NCBI RefSeq assembly: GCF_009812055.1
Contig: NZ_WQNH01000062.1
Span: 1 to 33,183, forward strand
DNA: 33,183 nt
Direction: 5' to 3'
DNA from: Chelativorans xinjiangensis
Lineage (GTDB): Bacteria; Pseudomonadota; Alphaproteobacteria; Rhizobiales; Rhizobiaceae
Below, in pieces: positions 25,019 through 32,933 of this stretch (its first letter is position 1; each line of letters starts with the position of its first letter). The position numbers were made by a program, and so were the translations under genes. The notes beneath the pieces were generated by a model, which ran no database searches, was not told the origin of the DNA, and saw nothing but the letters and a program-made list of their open reading frames with translations.

Positions 25019-25041
25019 TGTATATCTTTTGTGGATATACA
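25019..25041. promoter_or_regulatory. Operator-like dyad of the vapBC operon
   Basis: TGTATATC (25019-25026) and GATATACA (25034-25041) form a perfect inverted repeat with a 7-base spacer, immediately upstream of vapB. Autoregulation by VapB-VapC at such a dyad is usual. The half-site TGTATAT recurs upstream of brnT. Confidence 0.7.
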
Positions 25042-25054
25042 AATGGAGCATGCA

Positions 25055-25300
25055 ATGGCCCTCTACATTCGCGACGACGAGGTGGACGTGCTGGCCAAGC
25101 AGGTCCAGAAGGTCATCAGTGCGCCGAGCAAGACCGAGGCGGTGCGAATTGCGTTACAGCATGAGTTGGAACGCGCCCGCGAGGCTGTGCCGCTCAGGGA
25201 GCGTATCCGCCGGCTCCAGGAGGAAGTGAAGGCTCTGGGACCGTATGATAGGGACCTCGACCTGAAGGAATATATGGACGAGATGTGGGGCGACATCTGA
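25055..25300 (+). CDS. vapB: VapB-type antitoxin
   Basis: This 81-residue protein begins MALYIRDDEVDVLAKQVQKV and belongs to the PSK/Rv0623 group of antitoxins, with an N-terminal DNA-binding part and a C-terminal tail that would block the VapC active site. The ATG at 25055 has GGAG (25045-25048) upstream; frames from 25031 or 25043 are possible but less likely. Its stop overlaps the vapC start (TGATG at 25298). It is embedded between era and recO. Confidence 0.87.
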   Translation: MALYIRDDEVDVLAKQVQKVISAPSKTEAVRIALQHELERAREAVPLRERIRRLQEEVKALGPYDRDLDLKEYMDEMWGDI

Positions 25301-25728
25301 TGTTTCTCGATGCATCTGCCGTCATTGCCATTCTTGGGGATGAGGCGGATGCCGAACATCTGACTGCCAAGATCGATGCAGCTCAAGAAGGGTTTTTCTA
25401 TTCGCCGCTGTCAACCTACGAAGCTGTGATCGGTCTCACGCGAAAGATGATGGTGAGCGCCCGGCGGCCCATCAAACCGCAACTGATCGAGCGTGCGGAA
25501 GAAATCGTGGAGAATTTCTTTTCCTCGATCGGTGCGATGGAAATCGCCATCACGAGCGAGATCACACGCGAAGCGATTGCCGCGACCAAACGGTATGGGC
25601 GAGGTAGCGGGCATCCAGCGAAGCTCAATCTGGGCGATTGCTTCGCCTATGCCTGCGCGCGGTCGACGCGCGTGCCGCTCTTGTTCAAGGGCAACGACTT
25701 TTCGCATACCGACATTGATCAGGTCTGA
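25300..25728 (+). CDS. vapC: VapC-type PIN-domain toxin
   Basis: This 142-residue PIN-domain ribonuclease would cleave tRNA or rRNA when freed of its antitoxin. The acidic site is visible: Asp4 in MFLDASAVIAIL, Glu41 in STYEAVIGL, Asp113 in NLGDCFAYA, and Asp133 in GNDFSHTDI. The ATG at 25300 is coupled to the vapB stop. The reading frame is intact, so the toxin is probably active. Confidence 0.9.
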   Translation: MFLDASAVIAILGDEADAEHLTAKIDAAQEGFFYSPLSTYEAVIGLTRKMMVSARRPIKPQLIERAEEIVENFFSSIGAMEIAITSEITREAIAATKRYGRGSGHPAKLNLGDCFAYACARSTRVPLLFKGNDFSHTDIDQV

Positions 25729-25735
25729 AGACTGC

Positions 25736-25765
25736 TGCGAGACGGGGCTTGAATTCCCCGAGTGA
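25736..25765 (+). pseudogene. Displaced remnant of the era 3' end
   Basis: The codons TGC GAG ACG GGG CTT GAA TTC CCC GAG TGA read CETGLEFPE and stop, against REMGLEFPE and stop at the end of era (24985-25014). Seven of nine residues match, and most base differences are at third positions, so this is a homologous coding end that diverged under constraint, not chance. It is directly upstream of recO, where era should end without the insertion. Confidence 0.7.
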
Positions 25766-25783
25766 GGGGACGACAACCTTGCC

Positions 25784-26533
25784 ATGGAATGGCACGACGA
25801 AGGCATCATCCTCGGCACCCGCCGGCATGGCGAGACCAGCGCCATCCTGGAGGTGATGACGCCTGTCCACGGGCGCCATCTCGGCCTCGTGCGCGGCGGC
25901 CGCTCGCGCAAGATGCAGCCCGTCCTGCAGCCGGGCAACCGGGTGGAAATCACCTGGCGCGCGCGGCTCGACGAGCATCTGGGCACCTTTCAGGTCGAGC
26001 CGGTGGAGTTGAACGCCGCCCGCCTCCTCGATTCGGCGGTCGCCGTCTACGGCATCCAGGTGCTGGCCGCCCACTTGCGCCTTCTGCCCGAGCGCGACCC
26101 GCACCCCGGCCTCTTCGAGACGCTTCGTGTCGTCTCCGCCCATCTCGACGATGCGGCCGTGGCCGGCCCGCTGGTCGCCCGCTTCGAGCTTGCCGTTCTG
26201 GAGGAGCTGGGCTTCGGCCTCGACCTCTCCCGATGCGCGCTGACGGGAAGCCGCGAGGACCTTGCCTATGTGTCGCCGAAGACGGGCAGGGCGGCCAGCC
26301 GCCAGGCGGGGGAGGCGTGGCGCGACAAGCTTCTGCCGCTGCCGGCGTTCCTGCTGGCGGGCGGCGAGACGGGCTGCGACGGTGAAGCGCTCGGGGAGGC
26401 CTTCGCGCTGACCGGCTTCTTCCTCCACCGCCACGTCTACGAGCCGCGCGGGCTCACTGAACCGGAAGCGCGCACCGGGCTCATTTCAGCTCTGAGGCGC
26501 AGCCTCCGGGAAGAGGCGTTCCCTACGCCTTGA
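25784..26533 (+). CDS. recO: DNA repair protein RecO
   Basis: This 249-residue protein would help RecR load RecA at gaps. The N-terminal OB fold shows [20 protein letters not shown] (6-25), then [20 protein letters not shown]; the helical C-terminal part includes [19 protein letters not shown]. Alphaproteobacterial RecO proteins keep only part of the zinc-site cysteines, as here (CALTGS). It follows era, now separated from it by vapBC. Confidence 0.95.
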   Translation: MEWHDEGIILGTRRHGETSAILEVMTPVHGRHLGLVRGGRSRKMQPVLQPGNRVEITWRARLDEHLGTFQVEPVELNAARLLDSAVAVYGIQVLAAHLRLLPERDPHPGLFETLRVVSAHLDDAAVAGPLVARFELAVLEELGFGLDLSRCALTGSREDLAYVSPKTGRAASRQAGEAWRDKLLPLPAFLLAGGETGCDGEALGEAFALTGFFLHRHVYEPRGLTEPEARTGLISALRRSLREEAFPTP

Positions 26534-26567
26534 TGGTCTTGCTGCTGCCCTCACACGCTCTCTCCGC

Positions 26568-26834
26568 TCAATGCGCATCAAGCTTTTCGGCAAGCCAAGC
26601 CTTGATCAGTGATTGATAGGGCATGTCGCGCTTGTTGGCCGCGATCTTGATGCGCTCCAGCAACGACACCGGCAAGCGCAGCGAGATCGAGGTGGACGAG
26701 GGCTTGAGGTTGGGAAGGCGCACGCGCACCGCCTTGTTCCAGTCCACATAGTCCGTCGAATCATGCGTTTCCCAGAACTGCCGCTCTTCGGCTTCGTTGC
26801 GGAAGGTCGGGATCAGCTTAAGCTTCTTGCTCAT
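26568..26834 (-). CDS. brnA: BrnA/CopG-type antitoxin
   Basis: This 88-residue protein has a BrnA-like start (IPTFRNEAEERQFWETHDST) and a C-terminal ribbon-helix-helix from STSISLRLPVSLLERIK to LIKAWLAEKLDAH. It would neutralise the BrnT-like toxin, whose gene precedes it and overlaps it by 17 bases (26818-26834). It is convergent with recO. Family assignment is by length, motif and partner. Confidence 0.82.
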   Translation of the reverse strand: MSKKLKLIPTFRNEAEERQFWETHDSTDYVDWNKAVRVRLPNLKPSSTSISLRLPVSLLERIKIAANKRDMPYQSLIKAWLAEKLDAH

Positions 26835-27120
26835 AGCGGGCTCGCTCCTTACGGTTCATGTCGCGGGCGGAGATGACACGGATCAATGTTGCTTCTTGGC
26901 GCAGGGCGAAGGTGATGTGCAGCAGACGGCGGTCATCCGTGTGGCCGAGCACATGGAACCTTGCCTCAGTCACGCTGTGCCTGTGATCAAAGGCCGCCAG
27001 GAGCGGTTCATTGAAGAACACCTGCTCGGTCTCAGGTTGGCTCACCCCATGCTTCTGGGCGTTTTTTCGGCTGTTGCCTGAATCCCAATCAAAGCCTTCG
27101 ATCCGGGTCCAATCGATCAT
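26818..27120 (-). CDS. brnT: BrnT-type toxin (DUF497)
   Basis: This 100-residue protein matches the BrnT pattern: GFDWDSGNSRKNAQKHGVS near 9-27, the segment around TEARFHVLGHTDDRRLLHITF, and RVISARDMNRKERARYEQ at the end. BrnT proteins are RelE-like ribonucleases that stop translation. The first gene of the pair is the toxin, as usual for brnTA. The start ATG at 27120 has no clear ribosome-binding site, and the operator dyad lies directly upstream. Confidence 0.87.
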   Translation of the reverse strand: MIDWTRIEGFDWDSGNSRKNAQKHGVSQPETEQVFFNEPLLAAFDHRHSVTEARFHVLGHTDDRRLLHITFALRQEATLIRVISARDMNRKERARYEQEA

Positions 27121-27123
27121 TGA

Positions 27124-27146
27124 ATGTATATAATCAGAATATACAT
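27124..27146. promoter_or_regulatory. Operator-like dyad of the brnTA operon
   Basis: ATGTATAT (27124-27131) and ATATACAT (27139-27146) form a perfect inverted repeat with a 7-base spacer, four bases upstream of the brnT ATG. It probably covers the promoter. Half-site TGTATAT is the same as at vapBC. Confidence 0.7.
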
Positions 27147-27228
27147 GAAAGTCCAGCCGCCGAAAGTCCTGCCTCCCTATCGGCGCCGCGAAGGGTGGTC
27201 CCCTGACCGCTGTGGGATGCTCTGCGGC

Positions 27229-28467
27229 TTACTCCGCCGCCGCCATTGCCGGCCTGTCCACCGGCTTTTCCTGGATCGGCCAATGCACCACCGCCGCGAA
27301 GATGCCGAGTGCGACGCCGAGCCACCACACGGCATCGTAGGAGCCGAGCCGGTCGTAGAGATAGCCGCCGAGCCACACGCCCAGGAACGAGCCGACCTGG
27401 TGCGAGAGGAAGACGAGGCCGCCCAGCATGCCGAGATAGCGCGTGCCGAACATGACGGCGACGAGCGCGTTGGTGGGCGGCACGGTCGACAGCCACAAGA
27501 GCCCCATGACGATGGCGAAGACGATCACGGTGGTGGGCGTCTGCGGCAGGAGGAGGAAGGCCGTCACCGCGATCGAGCGTCCGATATAGATCAGCGCCAG
27601 GAACGCGGGCTTCGGGTAGCGCTGGCCGATGAAGCCGGAGGCGAGCGAGCCGATGATGTTGAAGAAGCCGATCAGTGCCAGCGCGATCACCGCATAGCGG
27701 GCATCGATGCCGATATCGCCGATATAGGCGGGGAAATGCGCGGTGATGAAGGCCACCTGGAAGCCGCAGACGAAGAAGCCGGAAACCAGAAGCACGTAGC
27801 TGCGGTGCGCGCAGGCCTCGCGGAGCGCTGCCCTGAAAGTCTGCTCGAACTCGACCTGCTGCACCCTGCCGCTCTTCGAATTGCCGGTGAGCGGGATGGC
27901 GAGCACGGGGATGACCAGCATGGCGATCGACATGTAGACCAGCGTGTCGGACCAGCCATAGGCGTCGATCATCCCCTGGCTGATGGGCGCGAAGAGGAAC
28001 ATGCCGGCCGAGCCCGCCGCCGTGCCGATGCCGAAGACGAGGCTGCGGCTTTCCGCCGGCACGTTGCGGGCGAAGGCGGCCAGAACGATCGAGAAGGAAC
28101 CGGCCGCCACGCCGAGGCCGACGAGCACGCCGCCGCCGATATGCAGCATCGCCTCGCTCTCGGCGGTCGCCATCAAGAACAAGCCGAGCGCGTAGATAAG
28201 GCCGGAAAGCGCCAGCACGCGCCAGGTGCCGAAGCGGTCGGCGATGGCGCCGAAGACGGGCTGGCCTATGCCCCAGAGCAGGTTCTGGAGGGCCATGGCA
28301 AGCCCGAAGGTCGTGCGGTCCCAGCCTTTCTCCTCCAGCATCGGAAGCTGGAAGAAGCCCATGGCCGAGCGGGGCCCGAAGGTGAGGGCGGCAATGAGGC
28401 AGCCGCAAATGACGATCAGCCAGGGGAACGACGGGGCGGCGGGACGGGCGGGAGCAGCTTCGGCCAT
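27229..28467 (-). CDS. MFS transporter
   Basis: This 412-residue inner-membrane protein has about twelve transmembrane segments in two halves joined by a charged loop near 198-215 (SKSGRVQQVEFEQTFRAALR). The cytosolic loop GAIADRFGTWRVL between helices 2 and 3 is the MFS signature. The substrate cannot be read; the sequence recalls oxalate/formate- or monocarboxylate-like members, but that is a guess. ATG at 28467. No operon partner is seen. Confidence 0.9.
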   Translation of the reverse strand: MAEAAPARPAAPSFPWLIVICGCLIAALTFGPRSAMGFFQLPMLEEKGWDRTTFGLAMALQNLLWGIGQPVFGAIADRFGTWRVLALSGLIYALGLFLMATAESEAMLHIGGGVLVGLGVAAGSFSIVLAAFARNVPAESRSLVFGIGTAAGSAGMFLFAPISQGMIDAYGWSDTLVYMSIAMLVIPVLAIPLTGNSKSGRVQQVEFEQTFRAALREACAHRSYVLLVSGFFVCGFQVAFITAHFPAYIGDIGIDARYAVIALALIGFFNIIGSLASGFIGQRYPKPAFLALIYIGRSIAVTAFLLLPQTPTTVIVFAIVMGLLWLSTVPPTNALVAVMFGTRYLGMLGGLVFLSHQVGSFLGVWLGGYLYDRLGSYDAVWWLGVALGIFAAVVHWPIQEKPVDRPAMAAAE

Positions 28468-28617
28468 GGGGGATCTCGTGACGATGGAGGGCGTAACCTA
28501 GCCGAAGCCTGTGATGATTTGAACGAATTGATGAGGCCTGCTCGTTCAATAGTTTTGATGAGTTGAGAAGGCGGGCTTATGCGCCCGCCCTGGCCGTGAA
28601 GGCGCCGGTTGCCGTGT

Positions 28618-29472
28618 TTACGCCGCGCGGCGCGGCTTTGCGGGCTGCTTCGGCGATTCCGCGGGGACGTAGTGAACGTCGCGCTGCGGGAAGGGGATGG
28701 AGATGCCGTTCTCGTCGAAGGCCTGCTTCGCCGCCTGGGTGAGGTCGAACTGCGTATCCCAGAAATCGACGGTGGCCGTCCAGTAGCGCGCCGTCACCAC
28801 CACCGCGCTGTCGCCGAGCCCGGCGACGAAGGTGGAGGGCTCCGGCACCGAGACCACGCGCTCGTCCGCCTCCACGAGGTCGATCAGGATCTTCCGCGCC
28901 AGCGCGATGTCGTCGCCATAGCCGATGCCGATCGCCAGGTCGAAGCGGCGCAGCGCATTGCGCGAATAGTTGGTGATGGCCCTGTTCCAGAGCTCGCTGT
29001 TGGGCGCCAGGACGTAGATCCCGTCCGCTGTCTTCAATTCGGTGGCGAAAAGGCCGACCTCCTCGATCGTGCCGGCAATGCCGCTGGCATCGACATATTC
29101 GCCGACCCGGAACGGCCTGAGCGCCAGAAGCATGATGCCGGCGGCGACGTTCTGCAACGTGCCTTGGAGAGCAAGGCCGATGGCGAGGCCCGCCGCACCG
29201 AGCGCGGCGATGATGCTGGCCGTTTGCACGCCGAACTGCGCCAGCACGGCAACCAGCACCAGCGCAAGCACGATGTAGCGCACGGTCCCCGAAAGGAAGC
29301 GCACCAGCGTCTCGTCGAAATTGGGGAGGCGGCGGAGGCTGTTTCCCACCCAACGCTGCAGAATGCCGGCGGCGATGAAGCCGGCGAGGATCAGAACGAT
29401 CGCACCCGCTATCGACAGGGAATAGCTGACGGCGAGCTCGCTCAAATGCGCGAGTGCGGTTTCCGTTTCCAT
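28618..29472 (-). CDS. MscS-family mechanosensitive channel
   Basis: This 284-residue small-conductance channel would release solutes upon hypo-osmotic shock. Three transmembrane segments lie at about 13-37, 60-82 and 85-115, the last being the Gly/Ala-rich pore helix (ALGAAGLAIGLALQGTLQNV), then RPFRVGEYV and the beta domain (GTIEEVGLFATEL, PNSELWNRAITNYSRN). Length matches E. coli MscS. It has a Lys/Arg-rich tail. ATG at 29472. Confidence 0.95.
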   Translation of the reverse strand: METETALAHLSELAVSYSLSIAGAIVLILAGFIAAGILQRWVGNSLRRLPNFDETLVRFLSGTVRYIVLALVLVAVLAQFGVQTASIIAALGAAGLAIGLALQGTLQNVAAGIMLLALRPFRVGEYVDASGIAGTIEEVGLFATELKTADGIYVLAPNSELWNRAITNYSRNALRRFDLAIGIGYGDDIALARKILIDLVEADERVVSVPEPSTFVAGLGDSAVVVTARYWTATVDFWDTQFDLTQAAKQAFDENGISIPFPQRDVHYVPAESPKQPAKPRRAA

Positions 29473-29622
29473 ATAAGAAATCTCCGTTCAACCATGACAC
29501 ACAAGCCCCCTAGCCGCAGCCCGACCAAATCAGGCGGCCGTATCAGGGTCGGATATATCGGTTGTTCGGAATGCCAATACCGGCTTTCGCCCCGTCGTGC
29601 CGCAGTTCGGCCTCCGCCGATG

Positions 29623-29750
29623 CCCCTAGTGGTCTGACCCAAACAGATGGTACCCATCTGTTTGGAGAAGTCAGCCCACAAGCTATTAATCTTGTGGGGC
29701 GATTTGTCCTGACAGATGGGTATCATCTGTCAGGATCGCACCACTAGGGG
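29623..29750. repeat. 128-bp three-armed palindromic element with terminal inverted repeats
   Basis: CCCCTAGTGGT (29623-29633) and ACCACTAGGGG (29740-29750) are perfect 11-bp terminal inverted repeats. Inside are three hairpins. Arm 1: CTGAC plus CCAAACAGATGG (29634-29650) pairs with CCATCTGTTTGG (29654-29665) and GTCAG (29670-29674). Arm 2: CCCACAAG (29675-29682) pairs with CTTGTGGG (29691-29698). Arm 3: GCGA plus TCCTGACAGATG (29699-29718) pairs with CATCTGTCAGGA plus TCGC (29724-29739). The whole thus folds as a cloverleaf-like three-way junction. It is non-coding, lying between MscS and the HD phosphohydrolase. Confidence 0.8.
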
Positions 29751-29779
29751 AAATTGGTGAACAAACCGTTGATTGGAGC

Positions 29780-30397
29780 CTAGGACGCCTTGGCGCGCAG
29801 CTTCTCGATCACATGGAAGCGGGCGAGGAAGGCTTTTTGCGCGCGCCGGGCGGGCTGTGGGGCAAGGCTCAGCGCGTCGGCGGAGAAGCCGCGCGGCCGG
29901 CCGAAGAAGCGCGCGGCCTCGCGGTCGGAGAAGCCGGCGAGCCTTGTCGCCTCGAAGAAGGCGGCGATGCGGTCGGCGCGCTTGATCTCCGCCAGGAGCC
30001 TCGTCGGCGTCTCGGGCGGCAGGGCGAAGCGCAGGTGGATGGCCCGCTGCAGGCGCTTTTCCACCGACTTGTAGTCGCCGCCCAGCGTCGCCTTGAAGGG
30101 GGAGATCATGTCGCCGATGACGTATTCCGGCGCATCGTGCAGGAGGGCCGCCATGGCCCAGTCGGGACCGGCATCGCCGTTCAGCCGGCGGAAGATGTGC
30201 TCGACCAGCAGCGAGTGCTGCGCCACGGAAAAGGCGTGGTCGCCCTCCGTCTGCCCGTTCCAGCGCGCCACGCGCGCCAGCCCGTGGGCGATGTCGATGA
30301 TCTCGACGTCGAGGGGGGAGGGGTCCAGGAGGTCGAGCCGGCGGCCCGAAAGCATGCGCTGCCAGGCGCGCGGCGGCTCCGCCGGGCGGGGTGCCAT
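29780..30397 (-). CDS. HD-domain phosphohydrolase (YfbR-like)
   Basis: This 205-residue protein has the HD motifs HAFSVAQHSLLVEHIF and ALLHDAPEYVIGD, plus a late Asp in IKRADRIAAFFEA, as in YfbR-type 5'-nucleotidases. The nucleotide substrate is inferred from the family. The frame extends to 30556, but the ATG at 30397 overlaps the ygfZ stop by one base (TGATG), which fixes the start and couples the two genes. Confidence 0.88.
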   Translation of the reverse strand: MAPRPAEPPRAWQRMLSGRRLDLLDPSPLDVEIIDIAHGLARVARWNGQTEGDHAFSVAQHSLLVEHIFRRLNGDAGPDWAMAALLHDAPEYVIGDMISPFKATLGGDYKSVEKRLQRAIHLRFALPPETPTRLLAEIKRADRIAAFFEATRLAGFSDREAARFFGRPRGFSADALSLAPQPARRAQKAFLARFHVIEKLRAKAS

Positions 30398-31248
30398 CAA
30401 GCCGTCTCCGCCTCGCCGCCGCCGTCGAGCGTGAAGGCGGCATAGGCCGGCACGGCGAGCGCGACGGGGACGTCGCCGGCCAGGATCGGCGTTCCGGCCT
30501 GGCGGGCGCTGGCCGCCTTGTCGACGCGCAGGATCGCCAGGCCGTCGCTGCCGCACACCGTGCCGAGCGCGCCGAGGACGCGGCCGTCCGCCGTCAGGTC
30601 GGTGCCGGAGGCGGGCAGGGGAGCTTCGCCGTGGACGATCACCAGGCGCCGCCGCGCCGTGCCGCGGTGTTGCATGCGCGAGACCACCTCCTGGCCGACG
30701 AAGCAGCCCTTCTTGAGGCCGACGCCGCCGTTCTGGTCGAACAGGATATCATGGGGGAACGCGTCCCCGAGCGCATAGTCGCTGCCGCTCTCGGCAACGC
30801 CATGCATCACCCGCAGGCGGTGCCACGCCTCCTCGGGCGTGTCGGCTCGTGCGCCTTCGCCGTAGTGCCGGGTGACCTTCTCGGGGAAGCGGCTGTCCGT
30901 GACGGTCGTCGGATCATTTTGGGGTGAATCGGTTTGCCACGAAACATGGACAAGAGACTGTTCCTCAAGGGAAATCTCCGCCTTCGCCCGAAGCCGGTAG
31001 AGCATCAGCCGCTTGAGGAAGTCCGGCGCCGTGTCGCTCCGGCAGTCGAGCCGGAAACCATCCTCTCCAGCGCGTGAAACGAGGAAGTCGAACAGGATCT
31101 TTCCCTGCGGGGTGAGGAGGGCGCCCGGCCGTGCTTCACCCTTTTCGAGGGCGGAAAGGTCGGGGGTGACGATGTTCTGCAGAAGGGTTTCGGCGTCCGG
31201 TCCTGCTACGAGGACGGCGGCGCGGTTAGCGATCTGGGCGATGGGCAT
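30397..31248 (-). CDS. ygfZ: Folate-binding YgfZ/GcvT-like protein
   Basis: This 283-residue protein is a relative of the T-protein of glycine cleavage and of E. coli YgfZ, which binds folate and supports iron-sulfur enzymes. The signature KKGCFVGQEVVSRMQHRGT with the conserved Cys lies near 178-196. The N-terminal half contains LLTPQGKILFDFLV. It is the first gene of a coupled pair with the HD phosphohydrolase. ATG at 31248. Confidence 0.93.
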   Translation of the reverse strand: MPIAQIANRAAVLVAGPDAETLLQNIVTPDLSALEKGEARPGALLTPQGKILFDFLVSRAGEDGFRLDCRSDTAPDFLKRLMLYRLRAKAEISLEEQSLVHVSWQTDSPQNDPTTVTDSRFPEKVTRHYGEGARADTPEEAWHRLRVMHGVAESGSDYALGDAFPHDILFDQNGGVGLKKGCFVGQEVVSRMQHRGTARRRLVIVHGEAPLPASGTDLTADGRVLGALGTVCGSDGLAILRVDKAASARQAGTPILAGDVPVALAVPAYAAFTLDGGGEAETA

Positions 31249-31325
31249 GGGCAGGGCGGTTCCCGAATCCGGTCGAGTGCGGCTTCCAGTCTAGGTAAGC
31301 GGCTGCGCGCCTGTCGGCAAGACCG

Positions 31326-31745
31326 CTACCGCCGGCGCCGCAACTGCCGGGCAAGGCCCAGCATCGCTTCCGCGCTGCGCGCGCTCATGCCGCCGTCGGC
31401 ATAGTCGCGGCGGATGGCCGTCTCGATCTCGTCGGCGACGGTGTCCAGCGTCGGCGCCCGCCCGCCTTCCTCTTCGCCATACGCGTCGAAGAGGTTGATC
31501 CACCGGTCCGTCTCGCGGCCGAACCGCATGAGGCGATCGTATGAGCCTTCGGGGTCGCGGCTGAAGAGGATGCCGAGCACTCCGGCGACGATGGAAAGGG
31601 GGCTCATCACGAAGTCGCGCAGGCCGTCGGCGAAAAGCTTCACCTGGAAGAGGATCACCCGGCGCACGAGCCGCGTGCGGCTGCCTCTGCGCACCTGCGG
31701 CAGTTCGCTTGCGCCCGGCTGGGCGAGGATCGTCGCGTCGCGCAT
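31326..31745 (-). CDS. Conserved hypothetical, single membrane segment
   Basis: I do not recognise a named family. The ATG at 31745 has GGGAGG upstream, giving 139 residues; a longer frame to 31814 starts inside the preceding gene. One probable transmembrane or membrane-attached segment (FVMSPLSIVAGVLGILF) lies in the first half, flanked by arginines, then an acidic helical C-terminal region ending LGLARQLRRRR. It follows the exported hypothetical by 16 bases and is probably co-transcribed with it. Confidence 0.7.
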   Translation of the reverse strand: MRDATILAQPGASELPQVRRGSRTRLVRRVILFQVKLFADGLRDFVMSPLSIVAGVLGILFSRDPEGSYDRLMRFGRETDRWINLFDAYGEEEGGRAPTLDTVADEIETAIRRDYADGGMSARSAEAMLGLARQLRRRR

Positions 31746-31761
31746 ATTGCCTCCCTTTTCC

Positions 31762-32481
31762 TCAATCGCCTGCGACGAAGAACAGCCAGCGCCCTTCCGG
31801 CGTGATCGCGGCACGGTAGAAGATATAGGCGCCGAAGTCCTTCATTTCTTCATAGTCGCCGGCTGTGACAAGCGTAAAAAGCTCGACCCGCTGCGCCGGC
31901 GTCAGCTCTTCCAGCGGCAGGGCGAAGAAATAGGGCCACACGTAGCGCTCCAGATCCGTGCCTTCGTCGAGCCGCGCAAAGCCCGCTTCCATCACCTCGA
32001 TGAGGATGGCCAGGATCTCCTGGCCCTCCTCGTCGCCGGAAACCTCGCGCAAAAAATCGATCGGGTCGCCCTCGAGCCCGCCGAGCGAGATCTGGGTCCT
32101 CTCCGGCCCCGTGCCGAGGAGCGGCCTCAGCTTCTCCGGATCGCCGCTGCGGGCGGCTTCGATGATGAGGTTGCGCATGCGCCGCGCCGGCTCGGGCAGC
32201 CGGTCGACGTCGTAGATCACCTCCGGGAGAGCCGCATCAAGGCTCGTGTCGGGCCGCGTGGCGTCGATCGGCTCGTCGCCCGCCTGGGAAGACGGCAACT
32301 CCGGGCCGGGCAGGGGAATGCGGTCGGCGCCTTCCTTGCCCGTTTCCTCCTGCTCCGATTGATACGCCGGCAGTGCCTCGCTCAGCGCATGTGCTTCAAC
32401 GGCAAGGCCAAGCAGTCCGGCCGCCGCCAGAGCCACAACGAACGGCCGGCCGAAGAAGGCCGGTGGGAGAAATGTCGGCAT
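31762..32481 (-). CDS. Exported conserved hypothetical protein
   Basis: This 239-residue protein has a signal peptide (MPTFLPPAFFGRPFVVALAA, cut near AHALSEA), a Pro-rich acidic linker (about 40-85), and a folded part from PEVIYDVDRLPEPARRM to the end that includes YVWPYFFALPLEELTPAQ. No named family is recognised. The ATG at 32481 has AAAGGTGG upstream and is preferred over a GTG at 32490. It is likely periplasmic and co-transcribed with the next gene. Confidence 0.75.
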   Translation of the reverse strand: MPTFLPPAFFGRPFVVALAAAGLLGLAVEAHALSEALPAYQSEQEETGKEGADRIPLPGPELPSSQAGDEPIDATRPDTSLDAALPEVIYDVDRLPEPARRMRNLIIEAARSGDPEKLRPLLGTGPERTQISLGGLEGDPIDFLREVSGDEEGQEILAILIEVMEAGFARLDEGTDLERYVWPYFFALPLEELTPAQRVELFTLVTAGDYEEMKDFGAYIFYRAAITPEGRWLFFVAGD

Positions 32482-32533
32482 CGGCGCCACCTTTGCGCGT
32501 CTGTTGGCCGCCGGGATTCAAGACGGACTGTTA

Positions 32534-32633
32534 GCAATTCCAGGAAAAGTGGAAACCGGTTTTCCGTCCGGAATTGCGACAAACAAGGAGCTAGACCAGT
32601 TCATCGATTCCATGAAACGATGAACTGGTCTAG
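32534..32633. repeat. Tandem palindromic repeat element
   Basis: GCAATTCC (32534-32541) pairs with GGAATTGC (32570-32577), with GGAAAA and TTTTCC inside it. It is followed by CTAGACCAGTTCATCG (32591-32606) and its exact complement CGATGAACTGGTCTAG (32618-32633) around an 11-base loop. This two-hairpin arrangement resembles common rhizobial intergenic repeats. It lies upstream of the exported hypothetical gene and beyond the 3' end of the small gene at 32676. Confidence 0.75.
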
Positions 32634-32675
32634 AGGCAGCTTGCCTCTCAGACATACCCAAAGGCGGTGGCAAGC

Positions 32676-32933
32676 TCAATGGCAGGTGCGGCGGGGGGTG
32701 AAATCGCCCGCCAGAACGCGCTCTCGCATATGCTCCAGGAGCGAGATGAGCGCGTCCTCGCCGCCGTTCTTGCCGAGCTCGCTCAACGCCGTGGCCAGCG
32801 CCGCCTCGGCGATGATCTCCGGCTCGATGCCGGCCCACAGGCCTTCGGCCCAGGCCGCGCTATGGCATTCGGCGCAGGTCGAGCGCTTCTCTTCCTCGAT
32901 CTGCGCTTCGATGTCGGCAACAGTCATGTACAT
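32676..32933 (-). CDS. Small conserved hypothetical with a CxxC motif
   Basis: This 85-residue protein begins MYMTVADIEAQIEEEKRSTC and carries TCAECHSAAWAEGLW, a CxxCH-type cluster that could bind metal, then a helical tail ending DFTPRRTCH. The ATG at 32933 has GGTGAGG upstream; the frame reaches 33137, but the extension has no family features. No function is known to me. It stands alone before the window end. Confidence 0.65.
   Translation of the reverse strand: MYMTVADIEAQIEEEKRSTCAECHSAAWAEGLWAGIEPEIIAEAALATALSELGKNGGEDALISLLEHMRERVLAGDFTPRRTCH

Noticed and set aside
27124-28566. Plus-strand open frame of 480 codons opposite the MFS transporter
   Set aside because: Composition is His/Arg/Asp-rich with no family features, while the minus strand encodes a full MFS protein.
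29623-29750. Cloverleaf-shaped element as a tRNA gene
   Set aside because: It lacks T- and D-loop consensus, anticodon loop geometry and CCA end.
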